A DNA stretch of 64,000 bases, from NCBI RefSeq assembly GCF_000495475.1, contig NZ_ASGZ01000021.1, positions 1 through 64,000 on the forward strand. The letters run 5' to 3'. Positions 1 through 8,099 of the stretch are shown in pieces (within the stretch, counting starts at the first letter, position 1; each line of letters begins with the position of its first letter). Below the pieces are notes generated by a model. That model was not told where the DNA came from and searched no databases. It saw nothing but the letters and a program-made list of their open reading frames with translations. Made by a program: the position numbers and the translations under genes. Origin of the DNA: Candidatus Halobonum tyrrellensis G22 (GTDB lineage Archaea > Halobacteriota > Halobacteria > Halobacteriales > Haloferacaceae).

Positions 1-234
1 GCACGGGAGCGCGCGGGCGCCGGCGGCCGGGCCGGGTCGCCCGCGGGCGGGGCCGGGATGTCCCGACCGGAGGCGTACAGCGAACTCGACCTCTCGCCGG
101 AGGCGTCCGGCGAGGAGGTCAAGCGCGCCTACCGCGAGCGCGTCAAGGAGACGCACCCCGACTCGGGCGGCGACGAGGAGGAGTTCAAGCGCGTCACCAG
201 CGCGTACGAGACGCTGACCGAGGCGGGAAGCTAG
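1..234 (+). CDS. J-domain (DnaJ-like) protein, 3' end
   Basis: The frame is open from the first base and ends at TAG 232-234, so this is the 3' part of a gene beginning outside the window, unless the ATG at 58 is the true start. From that Met the sequence reads as a compact J domain: a helix, then the HPD tripeptide (THPDSGGDEEEF), then a helix ending in TSAYETL. HPD is the Hsp70-stimulating motif of J proteins. The preceding 19 codons are a Gly/Ala/Arg-rich linker, which fits a C-terminal J domain on a longer, possibly membrane, protein as is common in haloarchaea. There is no G/F or zinc region, so it is not a full DnaJ. Confidence 0.75.
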   Translation, partial: ARERAGAGGRAGSPAGGAGMSRPEAYSELDLSPEASGEEVKRAYRERVKETHPDSGGDEEEFKRVTSAYETLTEAGS

Positions 235-380
235 AGCGAGCTGGCCGAGAGAAACCGCCCGCGGGCGACTCCGATTGACGAACGCTCGGCCGACGGCGCG
301 ACGCGGTGGAGGGGACCGGAGAGTGGTGTGGGAACACGACCCGTGAAAAGGATTATAGCCGGTGCGCGCCGAGCGGCCCC

Positions 381-2006
381 ATGAGCGCTGACCGGGCCGC
401 CTTGCGGCGGGCCATCGAGCGCGGCGAGGAGGAGGGCGGCCGCATCGAGTTCAAGACCCGGCTCTCGCGGGCGATTCACTTGGCCGACGGACGCATGGAG
501 AGTCTCGCGGCACAACTGCGCCACCGCGTGCTCTCGGGCGACGGCGAGGCGCTGTACGTCGTCGGCGTCGACGACGACGGCGGCATCGCGGGCATCTCGC
601 CGTCGGAGTTCTCCGAGTCGATGGACGTGCTCTCGCTGCTCGCGGAGGAGGCGGACGCCCACATCGGCGACGTCGAGACGTGGAGCGCGGGCGACGGTCC
701 CGCCGAGGAGTCGGGACTGGTCGGTCTCGCCACCGTGCGGGAGGGGGCGATGTTGGAGACGGACGACGAACACATCGTCGTCGGCACCGCGGGCCACGTC
801 GACCACGGCAAGTCGACGCTCGTCGGCTCGCTCGTCACCGGCGAGGACGACGACGGCGAGGGCGGGACCCGATCCTTTCTCGACGTCCAGCCCCACGAGG
901 TGGAGCGCGGCCTCTCGGCCGACCTGAGCTACGCGGTGTACGGCTTCGACGACGACGGGCCGGTCCGGATGGACAACCCCCACCGCAAGTCCGACCGCGC
1001 GCGCGTCGTCGAGGAGGCGGACCGACTGGTGTCGTTCGTCGACACGGTCGGCCACGAGCCGTGGCTCCGCACCACCATCCGCGGGCTGGTGGGGCAGAAA
1101 CTCGACTACGGCCTGGTCGTCGTGGCGGCCGACGACGGCCCGACGAAGACCACCCGCGAACACCTCGGCATCCTGCTCGCGATGGACCTGCCCACCATCG
1201 TCGCCGTCACCAAGGTGGACGCCGCGCCCGACGACCGCGTCGCCGAGGTGGAGCGGGAGGTGGAGTCGATGCTCCGCAACGTCGAACAGACGCCGCTGCG
1301 GGTCGACCGCCACGGCGTCGCCACCGCCGTCGACGAGGTGGGCGACGGCGTCGTCCCGGTCGTCTCCACCTCGGCGGTGACCGGCCGCGGCATGACCGAC
1401 CTCGACCGCTTCTTCGAGGCGCTCCCCAAGCGCGCGTCGAGCGCCGACGGCGAGTTCCGGATGTACCTCGACCGCTCGTACGACGTGAAGGGCGTCGGCG
1501 CCGTCGCGTCGGGCACCATCCAGTCGGGGCGGGTGGAGGCGGGCGACGACCTCCTCGTCGGGCCGATGGCCGACGGGTCGTTCCGCGAGGTGGAGGTGCG
1601 CTCCATCGAGATGCACTACCACCGCGTCGACAGGGCCCGCGCCGGCCGCATCGTCGGCATCGCGCTCAAGGGCGTCGCCGAGAGCGAACTCGAACGCGGG
1701 ATGGTCCTCGTCCCGCGGGCGTCCGAACCGCGGGCCGTCGAGTCGTTCGACGCGGAGGTGATGGTGCTCAACCACCCCACGCGCATCCGCGACGGCTACG
1801 AACCCGTGGTCCACCTGGAGACGCTGAGCGAGGCGGCCGTCTTCCACCCCGAGGGCGGGCAGTTGCTCCCCGGGGACACGGGCGAGACGGAAGTCGAGTT
1901 CAAGTTCCGGTCGTACCTGGTCGAGGAGGGCCAACGGTTCGTCTTCCGGGAGGGGCGCAGCAAGGGCGTCGGGACGGTCACCGGCGTGAACTACGCCGAC
2001 GACTGA
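381..2006 (+). CDS. GTPBP1-family GTP-binding protein
   Basis: A translational GTPase of 541 residues. G1 is GHVDHGKST at about residues 137-145, G3 is DTVGHE near 220 and G4 is TKVD near 276. These are followed by EF-Tu-like domain 2 and 3 beta barrels. The roughly 130-residue N-terminal extension (ending VGTAGH) is typical of the GTPBP1/GTPBP2-like group, which is related to elongation factors but not required for standard elongation. I chose the ATG at 381 because homologues start MSADRxALRRAI; an upstream in-frame start at 306 would add a poorly conserved leader. An A/T-rich stretch (AAAGGATTATA, about 347-357) lies some 25 bases upstream and fits a TATA box for a leaderless transcript. 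Its substrate is not evident from sequence. Confidence 0.85.
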   Translation: MSADRAALRRAIERGEEEGGRIEFKTRLSRAIHLADGRMESLAAQLRHRVLSGDGEALYVVGVDDDGGIAGISPSEFSESMDVLSLLAEEADAHIGDVETWSAGDGPAEESGLVGLATVREGAMLETDDEHIVVGTAGHVDHGKSTLVGSLVTGEDDDGEGGTRSFLDVQPHEVERGLSADLSYAVYGFDDDGPVRMDNPHRKSDRARVVEEADRLVSFVDTVGHEPWLRTTIRGLVGQKLDYGLVVVAADDGPTKTTREHLGILLAMDLPTIVAVTKVDAAPDDRVAEVEREVESMLRNVEQTPLRVDRHGVATAVDEVGDGVVPVVSTSAVTGRGMTDLDRFFEALPKRASSADGEFRMYLDRSYDVKGVGAVASGTIQSGRVEAGDDLLVGPMADGSFREVEVRSIEMHYHRVDRARAGRIVGIALKGVAESELERGMVLVPRASEPRAVESFDAEVMVLNHPTRIRDGYEPVVHLETLSEAAVFHPEGGQLLPGDTGETEVEFKFRSYLVEEGQRFVFREGRSKGVGTVTGVNYADD

Positions 2007-2023
2007 GGCGGGCGGGGACCGAC

Positions 2024-2578
2024 TCAGCCCCCGCGCGATTCGATCGCGACCAGTTCGTCGCTCGCGGCGTACTCGCCGTCGGCCTCGGTGGCGAGTCCGA
2101 GGAGGACGAACCACTCCAGCGTCAGCCCCACCCGCTCGCGCCACACGTCCTCCCAGTCGGTGGTGCGGTTGCGCTCCCACCCCGGCACGCGCTCGCGAAC
2201 CCGGGCGAACGCCGCGTCGACGGCGACCCCGCCGGGGGCCGTCCCGCCGCCGGAACCGCCGTCCCCGTCGCGTGCGGCGAGGAGCGCCTCGGCCGCCTCG
2301 CGCGCGCCGTAGACGCCGTCGAGGTACGCCGTCCGGAGGTGGTCGGCCGTCGCCTCGACCCGCGTGCGCTCGAACCCCGCGTCTGTCTCGCGGGCCAGTC
2401 CCACCGCCCGGAGGAACGTGAGCCACGTCCGCGCGACGTCGCGGGAGTCGAACCCGCACCGGCGCATCAGCCGGGCACAGCAGTCGTCCTCGCTTTCGGG
2501 GACGAGCGGCACCGCCGCCTGCACCTCCCCGACGAACGAGACGGTCCCGGGCGGGTCGGGGACCACTTTGAACCTCAC
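2024..2578 (-). CDS. Conserved haloarchaeal protein, unknown function
   Basis: A 184-residue acidic protein beginning MRFKVVPDPPG. I prefer the GTG at 2578 because GAGGT lies just upstream and this start leaves a short gap after mch. An ATG at 2614 would overlap mch by 23 bases. The gene is downstream of mch on the same strand and probably co-transcribed with it. The middle is helical with a Cys pair (DDCCARLMRRCGFD), followed by a Gly/Asp-rich linker and a second helical half ending DELVAIESRGG. No membrane segment or catalytic motif is visible. I do not recognise the family beyond its likely restriction to haloarchaea. Confidence 0.65.
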   Translation of the reverse strand: MRFKVVPDPPGTVSFVGEVQAAVPLVPESEDDCCARLMRRCGFDSRDVARTWLTFLRAVGLARETDAGFERTRVEATADHLRTAYLDGVYGAREAAEALLAARDGDGGSGGGTAPGGVAVDAAFARVRERVPGWERNRTTDWEDVWRERVGLTLEWFVLLGLATEADGEYAASDELVAIESRGG

Positions 2579-2591
2579 GCGCGTACCTCGC

Positions 2592-3584
2592 TCACGCCGC
2601 GTCGGCGTCGGCATCGGCGTCCGGGTCGCCCTCCTCGGCTCCCGCCCGGCCGACGAAGTCGAACGACTCCGCGAGCAGGTCCTCGCGGACCTCGCCGTAC
2701 GCGTACGTCGGGCCGTTCACCACGTCGACGGTGAGGCTCGCGGGCGCGAACACCGACTCGTCGAGGTCGTAGAAGTCGTAGTCAGCGTCGGCGAATATCT
2801 CGCCGAACGGCGTGCCGTACTGGTCGGCGGCGACCGACGGCACCTGGTCGAACCGGTCGAACTCCTCGGCGACCGTGAGGTGGACCTCGCCGCCGTACGC
2901 GAGGGCGTCGTTCGTCCGCCCCATCGCGGTCGTCTCGTCGTAGCTGACCGGCGCGACCGGCGCCGACGCCGACACCGAGAGCACGTCCGTCGGGTCGTAG
3001 CCGAGTTCGAGCAGGCGGAACATCGCCAACTCGCCCGCGCGGGCGGCGGTGGTGACGCTGCCGACGGTCGACCCGAGCGCGCAGGTGGGGAGGAACACCG
3101 CCGACTCGTTGACGTTCGCGCGGTCGGCGACGCGCGCGACCACGTCGTCGTCGGGCAGGGTCGTGCTCTCGACACACAGCACCGTCAGGTCGAACTCGTC
3201 GTAGTAGCCCACCGCCTCGAACTCCCGCTCCTCGCCGACGAGCGCGCGGGCCGGGCCGGAGCCCAGCCCCTCGAACGTCTCGGTGTCGAGTTCCCAGCCC
3301 GCCTTCTGAGAACACAGCAGCGCGACGGCGGGGTGATCGGTCGACAGTTCGACGTGCGGGACGGGCGCGCCCGTGACCCGCCCCATCCGGGTCTGGACCG
3401 TCGCCAGCCCGGCCGTCTGTATCTCCGCGAGCAACAACCCCGCTTCCACGCCGCCGTCCGCCTCGACGCCGAAGTCGAGCACCGTCGCGCCCGAGTCGAG
3501 TTCGTAGGCGGCGACGTTGAGTTCGTCGGCGAAGTCGATGGCCTCGTCGACCAACTCGACCGCCATCCGGTTGAGACTGTCCAT
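2592..3584 (-). CDS. mch: Methenyltetrahydromethanopterin cyclohydrolase
   Basis: Mch interconverts 5,10-methenyl- and 10-formyl- (or 5-formyl-) tetrahydropterin in cytosolic C1 metabolism. In haloarchaea, which lack methanogenesis, the family is thought to serve folate/pterin C1 flux. The 330-residue product starts MDSLNRMAVELVDEAIDFAD, the normal family start and length. It contains the family-like stretches SGATVLDFGVEADGG, TGAPVPHVELSTDHP and SASAPVAPVSYDETTAMGRTNDALAYGG. A longer reading to 3710 adds an Arg-rich leader without family character. The 196- or 184-residue gene at 2024-2578 follows on the same strand. Confidence 0.93.
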   Translation of the reverse strand: MDSLNRMAVELVDEAIDFADELNVAAYELDSGATVLDFGVEADGGVEAGLLLAEIQTAGLATVQTRMGRVTGAPVPHVELSTDHPAVALLCSQKAGWELDTETFEGLGSGPARALVGEEREFEAVGYYDEFDLTVLCVESTTLPDDDVVARVADRANVNESAVFLPTCALGSTVGSVTTAARAGELAMFRLLELGYDPTDVLSVSASAPVAPVSYDETTAMGRTNDALAYGGEVHLTVAEEFDRFDQVPSVAADQYGTPFGEIFADADYDFYDLDESVFAPASLTVDVVNGPTYAYGEVREDLLAESFDFVGRAGAEEGDPDADADADAA

Positions 3585-3721
3585 GCCGGCCGTTGGGCGC
3601 TTCCGCGGAAAGGGTTTGCCAGTCCCGACCGCCGGCGCTCGCCGGTCCCGACGGTCGAACGGGTCGCGCGCGCCCACACGCGAGTACGAACACTGCCCGC
3701 TCTCGGCCACCGCTCGGCCGC

Positions 3722-4123
3722 TCAGGTCTCCCGGTTGGGGTCGGGGGCGGGCGCCGAGGGCGACGCCGCGTCCGCCCGCTCCCCGCTCGTCTCTTCGTCG
3801 TCGCTCCCGCCGTCGTCGGCCGACCGCGCCGGCCGGCCGAGTTCGCGTTCGACGGCGTCGACCTTCTCGCTCGCCCGTCGGTCGCTGGTTCGCTTGTCGT
3901 CTATCTTGAGGAACGTGCTCACCCGGTCGCCGTCGACCGCGTTGTGCGCCGCCGTCGCGGCGGCCATCAGTTCCTCCATTGACTCCGCCTCGATGACGGT
4001 CCCCATCGGGTTGGTCTCGTACGTCACGTCGAACGCGTCGAGGGCGTCGACGGCCTTCGCCACCTCGGCCGCCATGCTCCCCTCGACGACCGGCGCGACG
4101 CTGAGGAGCGCGATGACTGTCAC
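3722..4123 (-). CDS. MTH1187-family thiamine-binding protein
   Basis: A 133-residue protein whose first 90 residues (TVIALLSVAPVVEGSMAAEV... YETNPMGTVIEAESMEELM) match the thiamine-binding domain of the MTH1187/YkoF type, a small ferredoxin-like fold that binds thiamine or a pyrimidine moiety. The tail is acidic and low in complexity, as in many haloarchaeal proteins. The best start is the GTG at 4123, which gives the family N-terminus MTVIALLS; another GTG lies 39 bases upstream. No Shine-Dalgarno sequence is visible. It is on the same strand as mch but separated by about 137 bases. Confidence 0.82.
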   Translation of the reverse strand: MTVIALLSVAPVVEGSMAAEVAKAVDALDAFDVTYETNPMGTVIEAESMEELMAAATAAHNAVDGDRVSTFLKIDDKRTSDRRASEKVDAVERELGRPARSADDGGSDDEETSGERADAASPSAPAPDPNRET

Positions 4124-4283
4124 ATCGGCCGTTCGTCGCCGGGTACCGTAACTCTCACCCACGCCCGCAGCGGGTCCCGTTCGTACCGGGTCCCGCTCGC
4201 GGCGGGTTACACGCCCCGTCGGGGCGCTCGCCGCGCCGCGGTGTCGCTACCTTCTCGGTCCGGGGGGTCGAGCGGCCCGTTGG

Positions 4284-5492
4284 ATGAAGTTCGACCGCCG
4301 TCGCGTCGGCTCCCTCGCGCGGGCCGTCTACCACGAGATCCGCGTCGAGAACGTCACGTTCCTCGCGGGGAGTATCGCCTACCACGCGTTCGTCTCGCTG
4401 CTGCCGCTTCTGTTGCTCGTGGTGTTCGTCCTCTCGGCGACGGGCAACGCCGGTCTCGAATCGGCGTTCGAGTCGCTCGTCCGCACCGCGCTGACGGCCG
4501 ACGCGGGCGATGAACTCCTCGACGAACTCCGTCGGGGGAGCCGGTCGAGCAGCCTCTCGGTCGCCGGGGTGGGCGTGTTGACGTGGGGGGCGCTCCGCAT
4601 CTTCCGCGGGCTCGACACCGCCTTCTCCGCGATATACGAGACGGAGGCGGAGAATGACCTGCTCGACCAACTCGCGGACGGCGTGGTCGTGTTGGTGCTG
4701 TTCGGCGGCGCGGTGGGGCTGGCGATCGGGATCCAGGGGGTGCTCCCGAGCGCGGGCGCCGGCCCGCTCTGGTGGTGGCTCCACCGCGTCTCGCTCGCGG
4801 CCGTGCTCGCGGTGTCGCTGCTGCCGATGTACTACGTCTTCCCCGACGCGGACGTGTCTCTCCGGGAGGTGCTCCCCGGGACGTTCACCGCGGCGGTCGG
4901 TCTCACGGTGTTCGAGTCGCTGTTCCGGTTTTACGTCGGGTGGAGCGGCCGCCAGCCCGACGAGTCCGTCGTCGCCGCCATCCTGGTGTTTCTCACCTGG
5001 CTCTACTTCTCGGGGCTGGTCATCCTCGTCGGAGCCGCCATCAACGCCGTCCTCGCCAACCGGAGCGCCGACGTGACAGTCGACCCCGTGTTCGGGACGT
5101 ACACGACGCCCGAGCGGCCGAGCGAGACCGAGGTGGTCCGCGCCATCGAGTCGCTTGAGGACCTGCTCGTCGACCCCGCGGCGTTCACCGTCTCGGTCGG
5201 TGACTGCTCCGTCTCCTTCCCCGCGCCACGGCGGGTCGAGACCGACACGAACGCCGACTTCTTCGGCGGGCGCGACCTCGGAGTGACGCTCCGGTGGAGC
5301 GGCGACCCCGACTCGGGGGGCGATACGTCGGCCGAGTCGGCCGACGCGGACCGCGCGAACGCGGGGGAGAGCCCGAATCCCGAGGCGAACAGTGACGCCG
5401 ACGCCGGCGCGACCAGTGACGCCGATGCCGGCGCGGACGCCGACGCGAACACTGACGCCGACGCGAACGGCGACCCCGAGCGGGACGGCTGA
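4284..5492 (+). CDS. YihY/BrkB family inner-membrane protein
   Basis: A 402-residue integral membrane protein with about six hydrophobic segments in residues 30-260. The conserved YihY start (VYHEIRVENVTFLAGSIAYHAF) is present, as are the SLLPLLLLVV helix and AINAVLANRSAD at the end of the membrane part. The fold was once annotated as RNase BN; that assignment has been withdrawn for the family, and its role in the envelope is unknown. The last 80 residues are soluble and end in repeats of Asp-Ala, Thr/Ala-Asp type, an extreme acidic tail that is probably disordered. There is no evident operon partner; a tRNA gene follows on the opposite strand. Confidence 0.85.
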   Translation: MKFDRRRVGSLARAVYHEIRVENVTFLAGSIAYHAFVSLLPLLLLVVFVLSATGNAGLESAFESLVRTALTADAGDELLDELRRGSRSSSLSVAGVGVLTWGALRIFRGLDTAFSAIYETEAENDLLDQLADGVVVLVLFGGAVGLAIGIQGVLPSAGAGPLWWWLHRVSLAAVLAVSLLPMYYVFPDADVSLREVLPGTFTAAVGLTVFESLFRFYVGWSGRQPDESVVAAILVFLTWLYFSGLVILVGAAINAVLANRSADVTVDPVFGTYTTPERPSETEVVRAIESLEDLLVDPAAFTVSVGDCSVSFPAPRRVETDTNADFFGGRDLGVTLRWSGDPDSGGDTSAESADADRANAGESPNPEANSDADAGATSDADAGADADANTDADANGDPERDG

Positions 5493-5676
5493 CTCCGCCG
5501 CTGGGCGCCGAAGCGAAACGCGCTCGCCCGGCCGCGCGTCACGCTCGGGTGTGCACCTCGGCCACCCCGTCCGGCGGGTGCGCGACGACCCCGTGGCCGG
5601 TGAGGACGCGACGCTCGCGGTGACGGTCGGGTCGCCGTCGGACGACGCGGGCGAGGACCGGTCGGACGAGCGGAAC

Positions 5677-5747
5677 TGCGCTGGCCAGGAGTCGAACCTG
5701 GGTCACGGCCGTGGAACGGCCGCGTGATCCCACTACACTACCAGCGC
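5677..5747 (-). tRNA. tRNA-Gly (anticodon TCC)
   Basis: The reverse strand folds as a 71-base tRNA. The acceptor stem is GCGCTGG/CCAGCGC with discriminator A, and the D arm is GTGTAGTGGGATCAC. The anticodon stem is CGGCC/GGCCG with loop GTTCCAC, whose bases 34-36 are TCC. The T arm is CCAGG with loop TTCGACT. CCA is not encoded. A second tRNA-Gly lies about 1.2 kb downstream on the same strand. Confidence 0.93.
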
Positions 5748-5845
5748 GCGGGTCGCGTGTCGGGCCGGCGTCGCGCCGTCCTCGCTCACTTCTGCAGGTG
5801 GATACCACTTAATCATACACTGGCTACCGGGCGCGTACCGGGACC

Positions 5846-6685
5846 CTACCGGACGTCCGAGCCGGCCGAGGAGGGCGACAGGTGGTCCCCGGACGTCGCT
5901 CCCGACGCCGAGGGGAACGTCACCGGCTCCGCCTCCCGCTTGCACGCCTCGAACGTCTCCTCCGCCCACTCGCGCACCTCCCGCCGCTCAGTCTCCACGA
6001 GCGCGCGCGGCTCTTGACCCTCGGCGGCGATGAACTGGACGCGGTCGTCGACCACCCCGAGCGACAGCGGTAGCGCCTCGCTCGCGCGGAACACCCGGAA
6101 TCCGCCGGCGTCGGCCATCTCCGCGACCACCGGCGCGTACTCGTCGTCGCGGAACGTGCGCGCGACCGACGGGGCGACGACCACCTCGCAGTCGGCGCCG
6201 TGGTCGACGACGCGCTCGTGGACCGTCTCCGCGGCGTGCAGCCCGGTGAACGGCAGCAGGAAGCGCCCCTCGTCCATCTCCCGCAGCCGGCCGACGTGGC
6301 GGTTGATCACCCCGTACGGGTCCCCCGGGTCCGGCACCACCACCTCCGCGTCGTCGAGGAGCGTCAGGTCGAACCCGAGCTCCTCCTCGGGCACCCACCG
6401 GAGAAACGGCTCCAGCTCCGTCCACACTGCCGCGTCCGCCGCGAGTTCGGCGAACCCCTCGACGATCCGCCGGCCCAGCGGCGTCGTCCGGTACCCCCCG
6501 TCGTCGTACTCGACGAGTTCCGCCGCCTCCAACTCCCGGACGCCGCGGTTCACCGTCGACCGCGAGCAGTCGAGTTCCGCCACCAGCGTCCGCTTGTCCG
6601 TCGGCTCCTCGTCGAGGCAGTCGAGGAACGATGACCGCCGCAGCGCCGTCTCGAACAGCGCCGTGGCCGTGTCGTCGGTTGACAT
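5846..6685 (-). CDS. HTH transcriptional regulator with FilR1-type domain
   Basis: A 279-residue protein. Residues 15-75 form a winged helix-turn-helix (KRTLVAELDCSRSTVNRGVREL, then a wing GGYRTTPLGRRIV). The C-terminal two thirds resemble the FilR1 middle domain found in archaeal regulators (TLLDDAEVVVPDPGDPYGVI, VVVAPSVARTF, LSLGVVDDRVQFIAAE). Such proteins are presumed ligand-sensing repressors or activators; the ligand and targets here are unknown. The ATG at 6685 was chosen over one 30 bases upstream because a TATA-like TTTTAC lies 21-28 bases before it, the usual arrangement for a leaderless haloarchaeal mRNA. It sits between two tRNA-Gly genes on the same strand. Confidence 0.82.
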   Translation of the reverse strand: MSTDDTATALFETALRRSSFLDCLDEEPTDKRTLVAELDCSRSTVNRGVRELEAAELVEYDDGGYRTTPLGRRIVEGFAELAADAAVWTELEPFLRWVPEEELGFDLTLLDDAEVVVPDPGDPYGVINRHVGRLREMDEGRFLLPFTGLHAAETVHERVVDHGADCEVVVAPSVARTFRDDEYAPVVAEMADAGGFRVFRASEALPLSLGVVDDRVQFIAAEGQEPRALVETERREVREWAEETFEACKREAEPVTFPSASGATSGDHLSPSSAGSDVR

Positions 6686-6705
6686 GTCAGGAGGAACGGA
6701 ACCGG

Positions 6706-6713
6706 GTAAAATC
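6706..6713 (-). promoter_or_regulatory. TATA box of the FilR1-type regulator gene
   Basis: On the reverse strand GATTTTAC lies 21-28 bases before the ATG at 6685. This matches the archaeal box A position for a leaderless transcript starting at or next to the ATG. It stands out as A/T in a GC-rich stretch. Confidence 0.5.
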
Positions 6714-6938
6714 AACGCTTCGGTCTAATTCAACGCGAGTTTCGGGGATACAAATGGGGTGGATCCGGGACGCCCGCCGGCAGCCCACCCCGTACGTGCC
6801 CTCGCCGACGCCCGTGAACTCCGACCGCTCGGACCGGCCGCGGACGGGCCGGCGGCCGTCAGTGTATCGGTCGGCACGCGACGAACTATCCCGATCGGTC
6901 GAACCGCGCCGCTCGGAGTCGAGACGACCGGACAGAAC

Positions 6939-7009
6939 TGCGCTGGCTGGGACTTGAACCCAGGTTGTGACCATGGCAAGGTCACGTGATACCACTACAC
7001 TACCAGCGC
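6939..7009 (-). tRNA. tRNA-Gly (anticodon GCC)
   Basis: The reverse strand gives a 71-base tRNA with the same acceptor stem as the tRNA-Gly at 5677-5747 (GCGCTGG/CCAGCGC, discriminator A). The D arm is GTGTAGTGGTATCAC. The anticodon stem is TGACC/GGTCA with loop TTGCCAT, giving anticodon GCC. The T arm is CCTGGGTTCAAGTCCCAG-like. CCA is not encoded. With the TCC isoacceptor this covers most glycine codons. Confidence 0.94.
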
Positions 7010-7197
7010 CCTGCTACACTTCCCGCTACCGCCGACGCACACTTAACCCTGTCGAAACGCGACAAACCGCACGAGGGCGTGGGGACGACTCCCACGGTTC
7101 TCCCGGCTCGCCCGCCTCCCCCCGCGGCACGACGTGACACGCGAAACGGACGATTCTCGGAGCGTGACGCGCTCACACACCCGGGTGCGTTCCGACG

Positions 7198-7206
7198 TGT
7201 TTTTAC
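7198..7206 (+). promoter_or_regulatory. Putative promoter of the ribosomal-protein operon
   Basis: TGTTTTTAC at 7198-7206 is the only T-rich box in the 240 bases between the tRNA-Gly gene and the ATG at 7251. It would place the transcription start near 7230, about 20 bases before the first gene of the operon. No other comparable box is seen before rpl3. Confidence 0.5.
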
Positions 7207-7250
7207 GGCGCGGGACTCGAGTGGTCGAGTACAGTCCGGTGTGAGCGATC

Positions 7251-8084
7251 ATGGACGACACGAGACTCGACGTGCTCGTGCCGTCGTCGCTCGTCCGGGA
7301 GGCCGAGGACGGCCGCGAGGCCACGCGGAAACTCGGTTACGTCGCCCGCGCGGCGACGGTCTTCCGGGCTGACCGGTTGGTCGTCTTCCCCGACCGGGAA
7401 GGCGAACGCCGCTGGGGCGGCGAGTACGTCCGCACGGTACTGGAGTACTGCGCGACCCCCGCCTACCTCCGGAAGGAGGAGTGGGGGATGCGCGAGGAAC
7501 TCCGGCACGCCGGCGTGCTCCCGCCGATGCGGCCCGACTCATCCGGCCCCGACGGGTCGGAGCGACGAGCCGGAATCGTGACCGAGGTCGGACCTGAAGG
7601 CCGCGTTCGGGTCAATTGCGGACTGCAACACCCGATCTCCCTCCACCTGCCTCCCGGACGGGAGGCGCAGGAGGGGGAGCGCGTCACCGTCAGGGTCTCT
7701 TCGAGAGAACCCGTCCGCGCCCGCATCGTGGACGACCCCCCACCGGGGTTCCGCGTCGCGGGCGAGGACGTCGCGGACGCCGCCGCCGCCGCCGAACTGG
7801 CGGTCGCCACCTCGCGGCACGGACGCCCGCTGTCCGTGTCGGGACTGAGCGATCTCCACGCGCGACTGGACGACACGCACGTCGCCGTCGCGTTCGGTTC
7901 GCCGGGGCGGGGGCTTCCGGCCATCCTCGGGATGTCCCCCGAGGAGGTGCCGGTCGAACCCGGAGACGCAGACGACTCGGGGTTCGACCTCTGGCTGAAC
8001 ACGGTTCCGCGACAGGGGAGCGAGGTGGTGCGGACGGAGGAGGCGGTGTTCGCCACGCTCTCGCCCCTCTCGCTGACGAAGTAA
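7251..8084 (+). CDS. Putative RNA uridine N3-methyltransferase (SPOUT)
   Basis: A 277-residue SPOUT-superfamily protein. The N-terminal part (RKLGYVARAATVFRADRLVVFPD) and the ending (HVAVAFGSPGRGLPAILGM, then DLWLNTVPRQGSEVVRTEEA) match the C9orf114/DUF171 family. The glycine-rich loop and NTVPRQGSE segment belong to the knotted SAM-binding half. Between them sits an OB-like insert (AGIVTEVGPEGRVRVNCGLQHP). The family is found at the head of the haloarchaeal rpl3 operon and is predicted to methylate rRNA uridine. Only 15 bases separate it from rpl3, so co-transcription is likely. The specific site is an inference from the family. Confidence 0.85.
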   Translation: MDDTRLDVLVPSSLVREAEDGREATRKLGYVARAATVFRADRLVVFPDREGERRWGGEYVRTVLEYCATPAYLRKEEWGMREELRHAGVLPPMRPDSSGPDGSERRAGIVTEVGPEGRVRVNCGLQHPISLHLPPGREAQEGERVTVRVSSREPVRARIVDDPPPGFRVAGEDVADAAAAAELAVATSRHGRPLSVSGLSDLHARLDDTHVAVAFGSPGRGLPAILGMSPEEVPVEPGDADDSGFDLWLNTVPRQGSEVVRTEEAVFATLSPLSLTK

Positions 8085-8099
8085 GCCACACACAACACA

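Noticed and set aside
231-2459. Long reverse-strand open frame over the GTPBP1-like gene
   Set aside because: It is Arg/Ala/Asp-rich without motifs and is the antisense shadow of a GC-rich real gene; the same applies to most other long antisense frames in the ribosomal and carotenoid regions.
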